Assembly (NCBI GenBank): GCA_947500385.1
Contig: CANMSA010000027.1
Coordinates: 1-50,853, forward strand
Length of the DNA stretch: 50,853 bases
Source of the DNA: an uncultured Flavobacteriaceae bacterium
GTDB taxonomy: Bacteria; Bacteroidota; Bacteroidia; Flavobacteriales; Flavobacteriaceae
Reading direction: 5' to 3'
Both the position numbers and the translations under genes were made by a program. Positions 27,601 through 36,332 of the stretch are shown in pieces. The notes under the pieces were generated by a model that ran no database searches, was not told the DNA's origin, and worked only from the letters and a program-made list of their open reading frames with translations. Each line of letters begins with the position of its first letter. Position 1 is the first letter of the stretch.

Positions 27601-30600
27601 TTTATGAGAACCACCCCACAGCCTTCACTACGTATATACCCATCGGCATTGGCATCGAACGAATGACAATGCCCTGTGGAGGATAATGCATTTAACTTGC
27701 TAAAATAGACACTACCCTGGGGTGACAACACCAAATTGACCCCACCTGCAAGTACTTGATCGCATTCTCCATTTCGCAATGCTTGAATTCCTAAATGCAC
27801 GCTTACCAAAGAGGAAGAGCACGCAGTATCTATCGCCATACATGGCCCTTTCAGACCCAGCCAGTATGAAATTCTTCCCGCAATGGCACTATGGGAACTT
27901 CCCAACATTGCATAGGCATCTATTTGTTTTGCATCTGACATCACCTTTGCCTGATAGTCTATTCCGCACATACCAAAATACACGCCCGTATTACTATTTT
28001 CGACATCTTGCTTGGTATAGCCGGCATGTTCCAATGCTTCCCAGCTAGTCTCTAATAGCAGACGTTGCTGAGGGTCTATACTAATGGCTTCCCTCGGACT
28101 GATACCGAAAAAAGAAGCGTCAAAAGATTCTATGTTTTTTAAAAAACCGCCATGTCGCACATACATTTTTCCTTCTGCCTCCTTATCATCACTGTACCAC
28201 TCATCAAGCGGCCAACGCTCTTTTGGTATTTCCGAAATACCGTCTACGCCCTCCACCAAATTAGACCAGAACATCTTTAAATTCTCTGCCCCTGGGAAAC
28301 GTCCGGAATAGCCCACGATGGCAAATTTTTCATCAGATGTTTGTTTACGGGAAACAACGGTCTCTTCATTGGTCTTCGGTGCATGGTCTGTGCCCCCCAA
28401 ATACGTTTCGTAGAGGTGAACTGCACAAGTTTCTATCGTTGGATAATCAAACAGAAGCGAAACTGGAAGTATTTTGCCCACAGCCGACGAGATCCGATTC
28501 CTGAGCTCGACTGCCATCAAAGAATCCAAACCTGCCTCCATTAAGGGTCTGGAAGTAGCGATAGAAGTGGCCTCTTTTTCCGATAACACCTTCGCGACTT
28601 CTTTTTGTAGAAAACGCTCTAAATAACTTACACGAGCCGTTGGGGCGAGCGCAGCAAGCTGCTCTTTCAGACTACTATCGGAGGCCCTTTGTCCTGCTAG
28701 CTGTGTGTTTAAAAAATCTTGGTAGGTAGTAGGTATACCCTCTAAATTGGTCGCGAGATAGGAGGCAAATTTTATTGAATTCAGGGAAACCGCTATGGTA
28801 TTTGTATGAGAAGTTTTGGAAATTGCCTCCAAGACCGACAAACCAGTGGTTGTTTTCCAAGAATTAATACCAATGGAGGCCATTCGTTGTCGATCCAATT
28901 CTAAGACTCCTCCAAGCCCTATCAACTCCCATGGCCCCCAATTTATGTTCTGTGCTTTAAGACCTTTTGTTCTTCTAAAGGTGGCAAGTGTATCTAAAAA
29001 AGCATTTGCTGCGGCGTAATTGGCCTGTCCGGAAGACCCCATTACAGATGCTATGGAAGAAAAAGTGATAAAAAAATCCAAAGGCATTTTCTCGGATAGC
29101 TTATGTAAATTCCAAGCGCCCCTAACTTTTGGTGCAAAAGCTTTTAAGAACTTTTCCTCCGTTTGATTTTCAAGGACCGCATCTTCTAAAACACCTGCCA
29201 AATGGAATACCCCCGTTAAAGGAAACTCCTTAAGATAAGGGGCAATGCTCTTTTCAAGATTTTCAAATTCGCTTACATCTGTTGAAACATAATACACAGG
29301 CATACTTTTTGCCGAAAGCCCTGCTAATATTTTTGTAATTGTTGCATCTCGTTTTCTTCTACCCACCAGCAGCACCTGAGCTATTTTGGTATCTTCTGAA
29401 AGCAACCAATTTGTAACCTCTTGCCCTAGCTGCCCTACACCCCCCGTTATGAGCACTGTACCAGTGGATAATCGTATATGGGGAATAGCATTATGCTGTT
29501 TGTCACCAATCGCAAGACCGGATTGGTTTATCACAGTAAAGCGGAGTGCATTACATGACCGGCCATCAATGACCAGTTGCCGTTCTTTTCCTGCCGCGCC
29601 GCTACAAATGCGGGCCAAGAGGGATGTTTTGGTATTTTTAGATACGGTATCGATGATTCCAAAGTCAAACTGCCGCATTTCCTGCATGAAGACCCTTCCC
29701 AATCCCCATAGTCCTCCATGGATCAAGCCCGTTTCATGGCCTGTTCCATACACATCTTTGGTGACCCACCAAAGATGTTTTAAATTCTTGCATACTCCTT
29801 TATTTTTTTGGGAAACAATAAATTGCAGCTGTTTCAAAGCAGTTATGCAAGTATCTTCCGCTCCGTTATCAACTGTTTTTCGCCCCATATTGGGCCAAAG
29901 GACTACGATACCATCAATAGATGAAAAGTCTTTGTATTGGTATAAATCGTTCAGGTACTCAAAAGCAATTACCTTGTTGCCCAAATCCTGAAATTGCGCT
30001 TCCAAGGAGTTCTTTTCATTCTTGGCACCCAGTATCAACCAAGTTAATGGCAAAGGTGGTTTTGAAGTTTCTCCTAGTAAAATAGGTTGCTGCTGCAGTT
30101 GGTACATGACCGGTGTAGCCGCGACTTTGTTCGTAACGCCCCGAACGTCTTGAAGTTCCGAAAGAACCACGGAATCAATGCTGGCCACCGCTTTTCCTTC
30201 AGTATCCCATATCGATAGTGCAATTGATGCAGGTTTTGTCCCGGGATTGCCGGATTCGCAATATTTAACCTTTACCCATAAGCCAGATGCGCCCTTTTGA
30301 TACAGTTTGTATCCTATAAACTTGTTTGGAAAAAGCAACCGCCATTCCTCACTTTGCCCAGCGAAAAGTAACTGCAGACAATTCTCTAAGAGTACTGGAT
30401 GCAACTTGTAATTTGCCGCTTCTTTTTGGGTGTTTGCCGTACCTTCGATATATGCATAAACCACATCACCCTCTTCAAAAGCTTCTGTAACCCCTTGAAA
30501 CATACTTCCATATTGTATTCCATGGCTTGCTATGGTATTGTAAAAATTCTGTAAATCGATAGCCTTCAAGTTTGTGCGAACCTGTTCCGCGTCAAACATT

Positions 30601-33600
30601 TCAGGTAGTTGCGTAGTGTTGTCTTCCCCTACCTTGCCCCATGCACATCGCGCCCATTTCGATTGATTGTCCGAAACCTTCATCACAAAAACTTCCATCA
30701 AAAATTTGTCTTCCGATTTTTTAATTTTTACCTGTAGTGTAAAGACCGCATCTTTCTTGAGAACAATCGGAAATTCTTGTTCAAAACTTTCTAGTTTATA
30801 GGGCTTTTCTTTAGGTAAAAAATCGGCAATACCGGTTTGTAAAAGCTCCAAAAAGAACACAGCTGGGAGGGGCATCCGATTATTCACTTTGTAATCTTCC
30901 AAATACGGGAACAAATCAGTCGATATCATTGTCTCAAAGGCGCCATGACAATCTTTAAAATCAACTTCTGAAGACAACATACGGTGATTCGAAAATGCGG
31001 TTTCCTTTCTCAGTCCCTTGTCCAATTTTAGCCAATAGCGTTTGCGATCAAAAGGATAGGTGGGGAGCGGAACGAACCGACCTTTATTTTCTTTGTAAAA
31101 TCCATTCCAATCTACCCTTCCACCACTGAGATAATATTTACCCAAACTGTTTAAAATAGGGTAGCCATCGGTTCGGTTTCTTTGCAAAGAAGGTAACAAC
31201 AAACTTGTTTTGGATATCCTTGAATCTGCTGTTGCGACAAGTCCCAAGAGTGTGGCTTGCGGACCTATTTCAATGAAGGTATTGCAGGCATGTTTGTGAA
31301 GTCTTTCCAGTCCCTTTTTAAAATGTACCGTAGCAGTAATATGAGAAAGCCAATATGCTTTATCGCTCATTTCATTTGTAACTTCTTCCCCGGTAACGGT
31401 ACTTACCAAACGGTAGTTCGGCTTGTTAAACACAAGTTGGGCTAACAGTTCTTCGAATGCATTGAGCATTGGAAGCATTAAAGGTGAGTGGAAGGCATGT
31501 GATACCTGTAGATGTTTAGCGGTTACTCCTTGTTTGGCAAGTACTTTGACAAGTGTTTCTACCTGGTTTTGTCCTCCTGAAACAACCACTTGGTTCGTAG
31601 TATTTACGGCTGCCAACGATACCAAATCAAATGACTCGATTGCTTTGACAGCTTCATTCTCGGTACACGAAAAAGCAACCATCATGCCACCCTTTGGTAA
31701 GGACTGCATCATACTGCCCCTAGCGAAAACGAGCTTTACAGCATCTTCTAAACTGAACACGCCGGCGAGACAAGCGGCCGCAATTTCCCCGATGCTATGC
31801 CCCATTAATACCTCAGGCACAACGCCCCAAGCAATCCAGAGTTTTCCCAAGGCATACTCAAGCGCAAATATTGCGGGTTGGGTGAACTTGGTATTGTTCA
31901 AATCAGCACCCTCCATTTCTTCACCCTTTAACAACTTTAGCAAGTCTATTTGTAGTAATGGGTTCAGAAGATGAATACAAGCATCTAAATGATATTTAAA
32001 TACCGCTTCGGTATTATAGAGCCCCATGCCCATTCCCACATACTGTGATCCTTGACCAGCAAATAGAAAGGCCGTTTTTAGAACTTCGCCACCAACCAAA
32101 CGAGCCTTGATTTCATGATCGAGAAATAGATCGGTCGTCAAATGTGTATTTGATGCAGGTATCACGGCAACGCCCCTATATGAGTACGCTGAACGAAATA
32201 TAGCCTGGCTAAAAGCAATATCATGTAATGTATGCTTTTCAGTATTTTTGATGGCAACTAGCCGTTTCTTCATCTGCTCCAGTGCAGCAATGCTTTTTGC
32301 TGCCGTGGGAACCAAATGAAAATTTCTTTTGTTGTTTCTACTGCTTGGTTCGGAAACATACCCTTTTGGCAGTTCTTCTAAAATGAGGTGCGCGTTTACC
32401 CCACCAAATCCAAAGGAGCTGACCGCGCCGATCAATACTTTATTTTCTTGAGCTTCCCAATTCCTCAGTTCAGCGTTTACTTGCAGGTTGATATGTTCCC
32501 ACGGAATATGATGGTTCTTTTTATTGAAATGCGGTTGCCCTGGTATCTTACGATATCTTAGGCATAATGCCAGTTTAATAAGTCCTGCGATTCCCGCAGC
32601 GGATTCAAGATGCCCTATATTGGCTTTGACGGATCCGATGGCTAGCGGGGTTTTTCTCCGATGGCTACCATAAACGGCCTGCAATGCATTTACTTCAATT
32701 GGATCTCCAAGGGCGGTGCCCGTTCCATGCGCCTCTACATAACCGACGGTATCGGCGGTAATTCCAGCCTTTGCAATGGCTTTTTTTATGACTGCTTGCT
32801 GTGCGAGGCCGTTTGGTGCAGTAAGGCCATTGCTATGACCATCTTGGTTGATTGCCGAACCTTTTATAACCCCAACAATGGTATCACCTTCTGCCATGGC
32901 CATTTTTAGCGGTTTTAACAAAACCAGACCACAGCCTTCACTTCGAACATATCCGTCTGCCGAATCATCAAAGGTTTTGCAGCGTCCATTTGGTGATAGC
33001 ATGTTTGCTTGCGACAAAGCGACCGAGACTTCCGGACTCAAAACTATATTTACACCACCAGCAATTGCCAGACCACATTCACCGTTTCGTAAACTCAGTA
33101 TCGCATTATGTACCGCGACCAAAGAAGAAGAACAAGCGGTATCAATGGCAATACTAGGACCAGTAAAATCATAATGATAGGAAAGGCGATTGGCAGCTAT
33201 GCTCAAAGCTCCTCCAAGCCCTGAGTAAATATCCTGTTCGGCCATTTTAATAAGATCGCTATAATTGCTTTGGCTTATTCCCAGAAAAATGCCGGTATCG
33301 GAACCTTTTAAATTCTCGGGGAGATACCCACAATTTTCGAACAACACATGACTTTGCTCTAGCAATATGCGTTGTTGAGGGTCCATTTGGCTAGCTTCTC
33401 GTTCATGTATTCCAAAAAAGTGAGCATCGAACAAATCAATGTCCTCAATAAACCCTCCGTGTTTGCTGCTGATTTTGTTTTTTTTGGGAAGCGCACTGAA
33501 ATAGATATCGTTACTCCATCGTTTACTAGGCACCTCGGTAACAGAATCAACTTTATTGGTTAGATTGCCCCAAAACTCCTCTAAGTCATCCGCCCCAGGA

Positions 33601-35735
33601 AACCTACAGGCCATACTAATGATGGCAATAGGTTCATCCCCTGCCTCGGATACACCCTCGACTGAAGTGGGTGTTTCACCATGAAGGATATATTGTGATA
33701 GGTTTTTGACATTGGAATAGTCATACAAAGTTATCGGTTGTATTTCTTTTCCAGTATATTCACTCAGTTCTCCTGCCAAGCGGATCGCCTGTAGTGAGCT
33801 CAAACCTAATTCTGCAAAGGCAGTGGTAGGTATAATGTCTTTTGAGGGCAACTGAAGGGTCTTTGCCAAAGTGGAAATCATCCATTCCTCCAAATGATTT
33901 GCATCCTTCAATTCTATGGATTTGTGATCAGCGCCCGTAATCGATTGTTTGACAGCCTCAAATTGATCTAACACTCCAACAAACGTATTTGACATGTACC
34001 ATTCGGCACATTGTAATCTTTTTATTTTGCCGCTTGAGGTTTTTGGTATCCGACCAGGACTCACCAATACAATTGCTTTCACGGCGAGCTGATGGTTTTT
34101 AAGAACTGCCTCCTTTACCGCTTTAATAAGGGTTTCAAGGTCATAGGCTTTTAGGGAGGTGCGTTTGATTTCCTGAGCAACTACCAACACTTCTTTTTGT
34201 TGCGCTTGGATGCTGAAGACCGCCCCTGCATTTGGGGTAAAATGTTCGCTGGCGGCCTGAACGGTTTGTTCTATATCTTGTGGGTAATGATTTGCCCCAT
34301 TGATAATGATCAGTTCTTTTATTCTTCCGGTTACATAGAGTATTCCTCTTCGGAGAAAGCCTAGATCCCCCGTCCTCAAAAACGGGGTACTGTCTTGTTT
34401 TCCCTTACGTGTGCATTGCGCCTTGAAAGTAGCTTTGCTTACCACCGGTTTATTCCAATACTTTTGTGCGACACTAGGCCCGGAAACCCATATTTCACCC
34501 ACTTCGTTCTTTGCACATGCTACCAGTGTTGTCGGGTTTACAATACGAACATCCATATCTTTCAAAACACGACCGCTACCCACTATTTCGTAGCTATTAA
34601 AAGTTTGGGTATCCTGTGTTTTGGATATCTCTTTTACTTTTCCCGTATCAAAAATTGTTTTGTTCAATGAGAGATAAGAAGGCTTGCTTTTGCCTGTAGT
34701 ACCCGTAATTATCAAGGTAGTCTCGGCCATGCCATAGCAAGGAAAATAAGCGGTCTCTCTGAATCCGACCTTTTTAAACTTTTCTACGAATCTCCGGATG
34801 GTGTTTGGCCGAATGGTTTCAGCACCGTTATAAGCGATTTTCCAATGGCTTAAATCAATACCTTCCAGTGCCTCGTCGCCAATGGCCGTAACGCAAAGAT
34901 CGTACGCAAAATTAGGAGCCCCTCCTGTCGTAGCCTTGTAGCTCGATAATGCCTGAATCCAACGTATTGGTTTTTGAATAAAGGCAGTTGGAGGCATAAA
35001 AATCAGGGTACCTCCTACGAATAATGGTTGTATAATGTTTCCAATAAGCCCCATATCATGATAAACAGGAAGCCATCCTACTACTATCGTTTCGTGTGAA
35101 TGGTCGAACGAGGCTTTGATAAGACCTTCGTTGTGAATTAAATTGGCATGGGATACGACCACCCCCTTTGGATTCCCGGTGGAACCCGACGTATATTGCA
35201 GAAATGCCGTGTCACTGGCAATAACTTCTTGTAACCTCCCAGGCACAATTGCCTCCTGAATGCCGTCGGTGGCGATCCATTTCACGTTCTGCAGCGAATC
35301 ACTCTTTAAAAACCACTGTTCACCTTTCGATTTCAATGCTTCTGTACTCAATGCCCATTGCGCATTGCAGTCAGCAACAATGTTCTCCAAACGCCCCAAA
35401 CGCCTGCTGCCTGCCGGCGGGTATACCGGTACGGCTATCATCCCAGCCGATAAGCAAGCAAAAAAGGCAATTATATACTCGATACCTGTTGGATACAACA
35501 ACAGCACACGATCTCCTTTCTCGCCTTTTTCGTTTAGTAAATGAGCCAACGCAAGTTGCCTTTTATAAAAGGTCTTATAGTCTATCTTATCTGTTTCTTC
35601 CTCCCCGTTAGACAAAAAGCGATAGAGCACCTTGTTGGGCTGTTTTTTAACCCAATGCGCCAATACGTCCAAGATTGTCATGTTAGCGGAGTTTACCGGC
35701 TGTCCAGGAGTCGTAGTGATTTCTAGACCTGACAT
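21612..35735 (-). CDS. Hybrid megasynthase FAAL-ACP-KS-AT-DH*-KR-ACP-KS-AT-DH-KR-ACP-C
   Basis: A 4707-residue type I PKS/NRPS that starts the line. Approximate residues: fatty acyl-AMP ligase 1-585 (LLYPTGIEYIIAFFACLSAG); ACP serine 645 (ELGLSSLQA); KS1 700-1120 (DTACSSS 868); AT1 1225-1520 (GHSIGE, HAFH: malonyl); DH1 1580-1870; KR1 from 2095 (TGGVGQLG, Tyr in QANYAAANAF); ACP 2405 (GLDSL); KS2 2470-2890; AT2 2990-3290 (HAFH: malonyl); DH2 3370-3650; KR2 from 3860 (Tyr in QANYATANSF); ACP 4168 (GMDSL); C 4230-4670. DH1 has Tyr for the catalytic His (LEDYKVNNRMPLP) and Glu for the Asp (LLENCLQ), so it looks dead. DH2 keeps both (HKVGDKIVLP, ILDGAFQ). The C motif is HHMACDAWS, with Ala for Gly. 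Predicted acyl product: a free fatty acid extended twice, keeping a hydroxyl from round one and a double bond from round two. Tail KEDF. An internal ATG (MTILDVLAHW) is a possible alternative start. Confidence 0.95.
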   Translation of the reverse strand: MSGLEITTTPGQPVNSANMTILDVLAHWVKKQPNKVLYRFLSNGEEETDKIDYKTFYKRQLALAHLLNEKGEKGDRVLLLYPTGIEYIIAFFACLSAGMIAVPVYPPAGSRRLGRLENIVADCNAQWALSTEALKSKGEQWFLKSDSLQNVKWIATDGIQEAIVPGRLQEVIASDTAFLQYTSGSTGNPKGVVVSHANLIHNEGLIKASFDHSHETIVVGWLPVYHDMGLIGNIIQPLFVGGTLIFMPPTAFIQKPIRWIQALSSYKATTGGAPNFAYDLCVTAIGDEALEGIDLSHWKIAYNGAETIRPNTIRRFVEKFKKVGFRETAYFPCYGMAETTLIITGTTGKSKPSYLSLNKTIFDTGKVKEISKTQDTQTFNSYEIVGSGRVLKDMDVRIVNPTTLVACAKNEVGEIWVSGPSVAQKYWNKPVVSKATFKAQCTRKGKQDSTPFLRTGDLGFLRRGILYVTGRIKELIIINGANHYPQDIEQTVQAASEHFTPNAGAVFSIQAQQKEVLVVAQEIKRTSLKAYDLETLIKAVKEAVLKNHQLAVKAIVLVSPGRIPKTSSGKIKRLQCAEWYMSNTFVGVLDQFEAVKQSITGADHKSIELKDANHLEEWMISTLAKTLQLPSKDIIPTTAFAELGLSSLQAIRLAGELSEYTGKEIQPITLYDYSNVKNLSQYILHGETPTSVEGVSEAGDEPIAIISMACRFPGADDLEEFWGNLTNKVDSVTEVPSKRWSNDIYFSALPKKNKISSKHGGFIEDIDLFDAHFFGIHEREASQMDPQQRILLEQSHVLFENCGYLPENLKGSDTGIFLGISQSNYSDLIKMAEQDIYSGLGGALSIAANRLSYHYDFTGPSIAIDTACSSSLVAVHNAILSLRNGECGLAIAGGVNIVLSPEVSVALSQANMLSPNGRCKTFDDSADGYVRSEGCGLVLLKPLKMAMAEGDTIVGVIKGSAINQDGHSNGLTAPNGLAQQAVIKKAIAKAGITADTVGYVEAHGTGTALGDPIEVNALQAVYGSHRRKTPLAIGSVKANIGHLESAAGIAGLIKLALCLRYRKIPGQPHFNKKNHHIPWEHINLQVNAELRNWEAQENKVLIGAVSSFGFGGVNAHLILEELPKGYVSEPSSRNNKRNFHLVPTAAKSIAALEQMKKRLVAIKNTEKHTLHDIAFSQAIFRSAYSYRGVAVIPASNTHLTTDLFLDHEIKARLVGGEVLKTAFLFAGQGSQYVGMGMGLYNTEAVFKYHLDACIHLLNPLLQIDLLKLLKGEEMEGADLNNTKFTQPAIFALEYALGKLWIAWGVVPEVLMGHSIGEIAAACLAGVFSLEDAVKLVFARGSMMQSLPKGGMMVAFSCTENEAVKAIESFDLVSLAAVNTTNQVVVSGGQNQVETLVKVLAKQGVTAKHLQVSHAFHSPLMLPMLNAFEELLAQLVFNKPNYRLVSTVTGEEVTNEMSDKAYWLSHITATVHFKKGLERLHKHACNTFIEIGPQATLLGLVATADSRISKTSLLLPSLQRNRTDGYPILNSLGKYYLSGGRVDWNGFYKENKGRFVPLPTYPFDRKRYWLKLDKGLRKETAFSNHRMLSSEVDFKDCHGAFETMISTDLFPYLEDYKVNNRMPLPAVFFLELLQTGIADFLPKEKPYKLESFEQEFPIVLKKDAVFTLQVKIKKSEDKFLMEVFVMKVSDNQSKWARCAWGKVGEDNTTQLPEMFDAEQVRTNLKAIDLQNFYNTIASHGIQYGSMFQGVTEAFEEGDVVYAYIEGTANTQKEAANYKLHPVLLENCLQLLFAGQSEEWRLLFPNKFIGYKLYQKGASGLWVKVKYCESGNPGTKPASIALSIWDTEGKAVASIDSVVLSELQDVRGVTNKVAATPVMYQLQQQPILLGETSKPPLPLTWLILGAKNEKNSLEAQFQDLGNKVIAFEYLNDLYQYKDFSSIDGIVVLWPNMGRKTVDNGAEDTCITALKQLQFIVSQKNKGVCKNLKHLWWVTKDVYGTGHETGLIHGGLWGLGRVFMQEMRQFDFGIIDTVSKNTKTSLLARICSGAAGKERQLVIDGRSCNALRFTVINQSGLAIGDKQHNAIPHIRLSTGTVLITGGVGQLGQEVTNWLLSEDTKIAQVLLVGRRKRDATITKILAGLSAKSMPVYYVSTDVSEFENLEKSIAPYLKEFPLTGVFHLAGVLEDAVLENQTEEKFLKAFAPKVRGAWNLHKLSEKMPLDFFITFSSIASVMGSSGQANYAAANAFLDTLATFRRTKGLKAQNINWGPWELIGLGGVLELDRQRMASIGINSWKTTTGLSVLEAISKTSHTNTIAVSLNSIKFASYLATNLEGIPTTYQDFLNTQLAGQRASDSSLKEQLAALAPTARVSYLERFLQKEVAKVLSEKEATSIATSRPLMEAGLDSLMAVELRNRISSAVGKILPVSLLFDYPTIETCAVHLYETYLGGTDHAPKTNEETVVSRKQTSDEKFAIVGYSGRFPGAENLKMFWSNLVEGVDGISEIPKERWPLDEWYSDDKEAEGKMYVRHGGFLKNIESFDASFFGISPREAISIDPQQRLLLETSWEALEHAGYTKQDVENSNTGVYFGMCGIDYQAKVMSDAKQIDAYAMLGSSHSAIAGRISYWLGLKGPCMAIDTACSSSLVSVHLGIQALRNGECDQVLAGGVNLVLSPQGSVYFSKLNALSSTGHCHSFDANADGYIRSEGCGVVLIKRLSDALSNGDQIHAIIRGSAVNQDGKSQGFTAPNGPSQQAVIRRALEQSKVNASEIDYVEAHGTGTPLGDPIELQSLGTVFSKKGEQGTPLLVGSVKSNIGHCEGAAGIAGLLKAVLAMKHQLIPGNIHFNTPSPHIPWETLPLKITGSNTVWAKNGKPRMAGVSSFGFSGTNAHLILEEGINVETESVASRRTKTSELLIVSAHNEQALAGQIRNLLTYIDNEKELNIADIAYSLAVHRTHFSHRVAFRSSQLSSVKQTLKNWNGFQKPSKEELKIAFVFTGQGSQYATMGRELYETEPEFRYHLEACLERFNKNLEIDLKEVIFHIQNTTYLNETLYTQPALFSLGYALAKLWISWGIRPSVLMGHSIGEITAACIAGVFDLDDAVKLVTARARLMQALTKEGTMASLRCNAEVAQELLKNHLKKVVIAAKNSTDQTVISGERSAVEAICKAVKEKGITYKLLEVSHAFHSPLMQPILNDFEKAAKKVSYEKPLYPLIGNISGKPVQEEILMPEYWVEHVIATVDFLEGVRTTQEMGINCYWEIGPQPTLTAMISQIVEEDGELLFGGFLRKNQSDGEMVLESLSKCYVSGLQVDWKSFYQHRQGMKLNLPSYAFQRKRYWIDATVEAAPKTAGHTKSPFLSSKLSLAQSDHAYETHISLNRFPYLEQHKVGDKIVLPAAAFFEIVQEFIRELKQEDLYIGSMRFHTPLALDSSKGVMIQFIGDSDEAQLDFNIYGKPDQGTKWEKHASGAIAQRTSIENNADFDLAGLKTTPSTTTIPLFYTQLAAVGLHYGSIFQGVKELYEIDNGILARVSLSEEEATSSYVLHPAILDGAFQAAALMYDTSGSNTLYLPDSMQAYHIEVSGENELWVRLQHKSGSVGDTTLSFSMSLANSLGKIIGGLGEVVLRKMPLNLFIDSTKGQEVTSRFQLGWEELAPLETNVSNDAGKSWALISYNTTEDNDSLTKELTNAGDTLLEIESWENLANIASQEQLTGVIVDWRTKEVDFTIENFEERSIAALRQLQSWISSSQQKSMMGLEAVWWLTDDTFGIADKGVGLANSPLQGLARVFSQEYYHLPLRVVSIAEETPLSALRSLLRAPNINVGERHITLRNDALFGMRLRPLRKPIGIIENKIESEKLKGTVLVTGGLGSIGLGLADWLVANTAVEHLLLVGRSAASLEANRAMENLRAKGVKVTYERADVSRKNQLATAIENIPEQYALKGVFHLAGVLQDATIINQTKNHFEKALRPKASGAWHLHELTKDSELDYFVLFSSFTSILGSIGQANYATANSFLDALAGYRRNLSLPIHVINWGAWDISGGMAATTGTEEADRIRALGLEYLEKEEAFEYLSGVLNSNEYQHVITGIVEERFTSVMHQRLGAVPLLYEDFSVDLLQTDTSEGDAFHKELQLLSKESRHGFLKETIQAEIGKVMSFGNDHASLPTDRPLMELGMDSLMAMELRNRFQQLRIEIGIEKILDGASIEELAAETMTIIEKKSEVATKEVAIVPLKEQAYYPVSPSQKSLWILENMGLDASAYNMISSHAIKGDLRINALKKACLELVNRHEVLRTTYRIVNAQTKQKVNQLTDFKEEQLFELIDFRSYKIQPEVVKKKSEEIANRFFDLEKGPMIRMTLLQLSDTGFVLILVIHHMACDAWSHGVVLHEIRALYQNYAHEKPHGLPVMKVHFKEYVSWLNNHLTKDKLEKHLTYWKQQFVKEYQPLQLKTDFPRTDVRSHAGAKETIVVSPKNYDALKEFSKQAGVSPFITILAVIKVLLYRHSGQEDITVGSPVAGRDHKAFEHQIGYYSNVIVLRDIFTRTTTFKAFLQQVKNTTLAGLEHQRVPYDMLVDTLSISPEEGRNPLYDVLVTLVTLGNITSDKNINDKAFFSGLELGDGVRMKPYELEHKTSKLDLTFFIMQGARLEIEIEYRLDLFKTETISEMVRDFSWLLNRVLKAPGKSIQQLKSELSSDAETNEHQDHKKALKKELKEDF

Positions 35736-36332
35736 GATAACAAATACTTTACTGCTTGTGAATACATCTTCATCATTTCTTAGTGCTCTTAAAAGAATTT
35801 AGTTGTGCTCTGCGCACCTACTCTTTATGTTGTTGAAAACAACGTATTCACAACCATTTTACAAGCTATCTTCGTATGTAATGCGTTGCAGAGATCGGTT
35901 CAAGCATTTGAATACAAAGGCCTTTGGAAACCGATTGAACTTGAGAATGCTTACGTCGAAGATATTCGTTACATCAGAAGACTTTAAGGTATGCCTCAAA
36001 GCAAATCACAGGTCGTCTTCATTATTAGGGAGCCAGTAGCGAACTGTTCTGGAACTAGTAAAACCTATAAAATCAAGAATCTAAAAACCCGAAATTTCTG
36101 TAAAATGATTACAAATAGCTTAGGCTAAATGTCAGTCCTTTTTAGGGAAAAAGCCTTGATCTACATCAATTTTGAAGTAAGAAACTTAGTTTAAAGCAAG
36201 ATTATACTTTCTTATAATAAAGACTAAAGGAATGGTAAGTTTCTTTTTTGTTTCTGTGTCGATAGCATTTAAAAAGAGATTGAAAGCAAATACTACAAAG
36301 AATCAACGGTTATTATAAGCCCAAAAAAAAGA
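35736..36332. other. Intergenic region upstream of the biosynthetic operon
   Basis: About 600 bases between the megasynthase start and the Crp/Fnr gene. It should contain the operon promoter, but I find no clear TAnnTTTG box on the minus strand. Visible structure: a short hairpin GTTGTT-GAA-AACAAC at 35829-35843, and a perfect 8-base inverted repeat GAAACTTA (36181-36188)/TAAGTTTC (36236-36243) flanking an AT-rich stretch with TTATAATAA. Short plus-strand ORFs here (for example 35805-35987) resemble nothing I know and I do not call them. Confidence 0.5.

Noticed and set aside
29386-29991. 201-codon plus-strand frame inside the megasynthase
   Set aside because: Opposite the KR1 and linker coding sequence, with low-complexity Ser/Pro-rich composition and no motif.
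21612-35735. Trans-AT polyketide synthase
   Set aside because: Both modules have complete integrated AT domains with GHSIGE and HAFH motifs.
35803-36039. Short plus-strand frames in the region before the operon
   Set aside because: Two frames overlap, neither has a recognisable motif, and neither continues past a stop in a way that suggests a decayed known gene.
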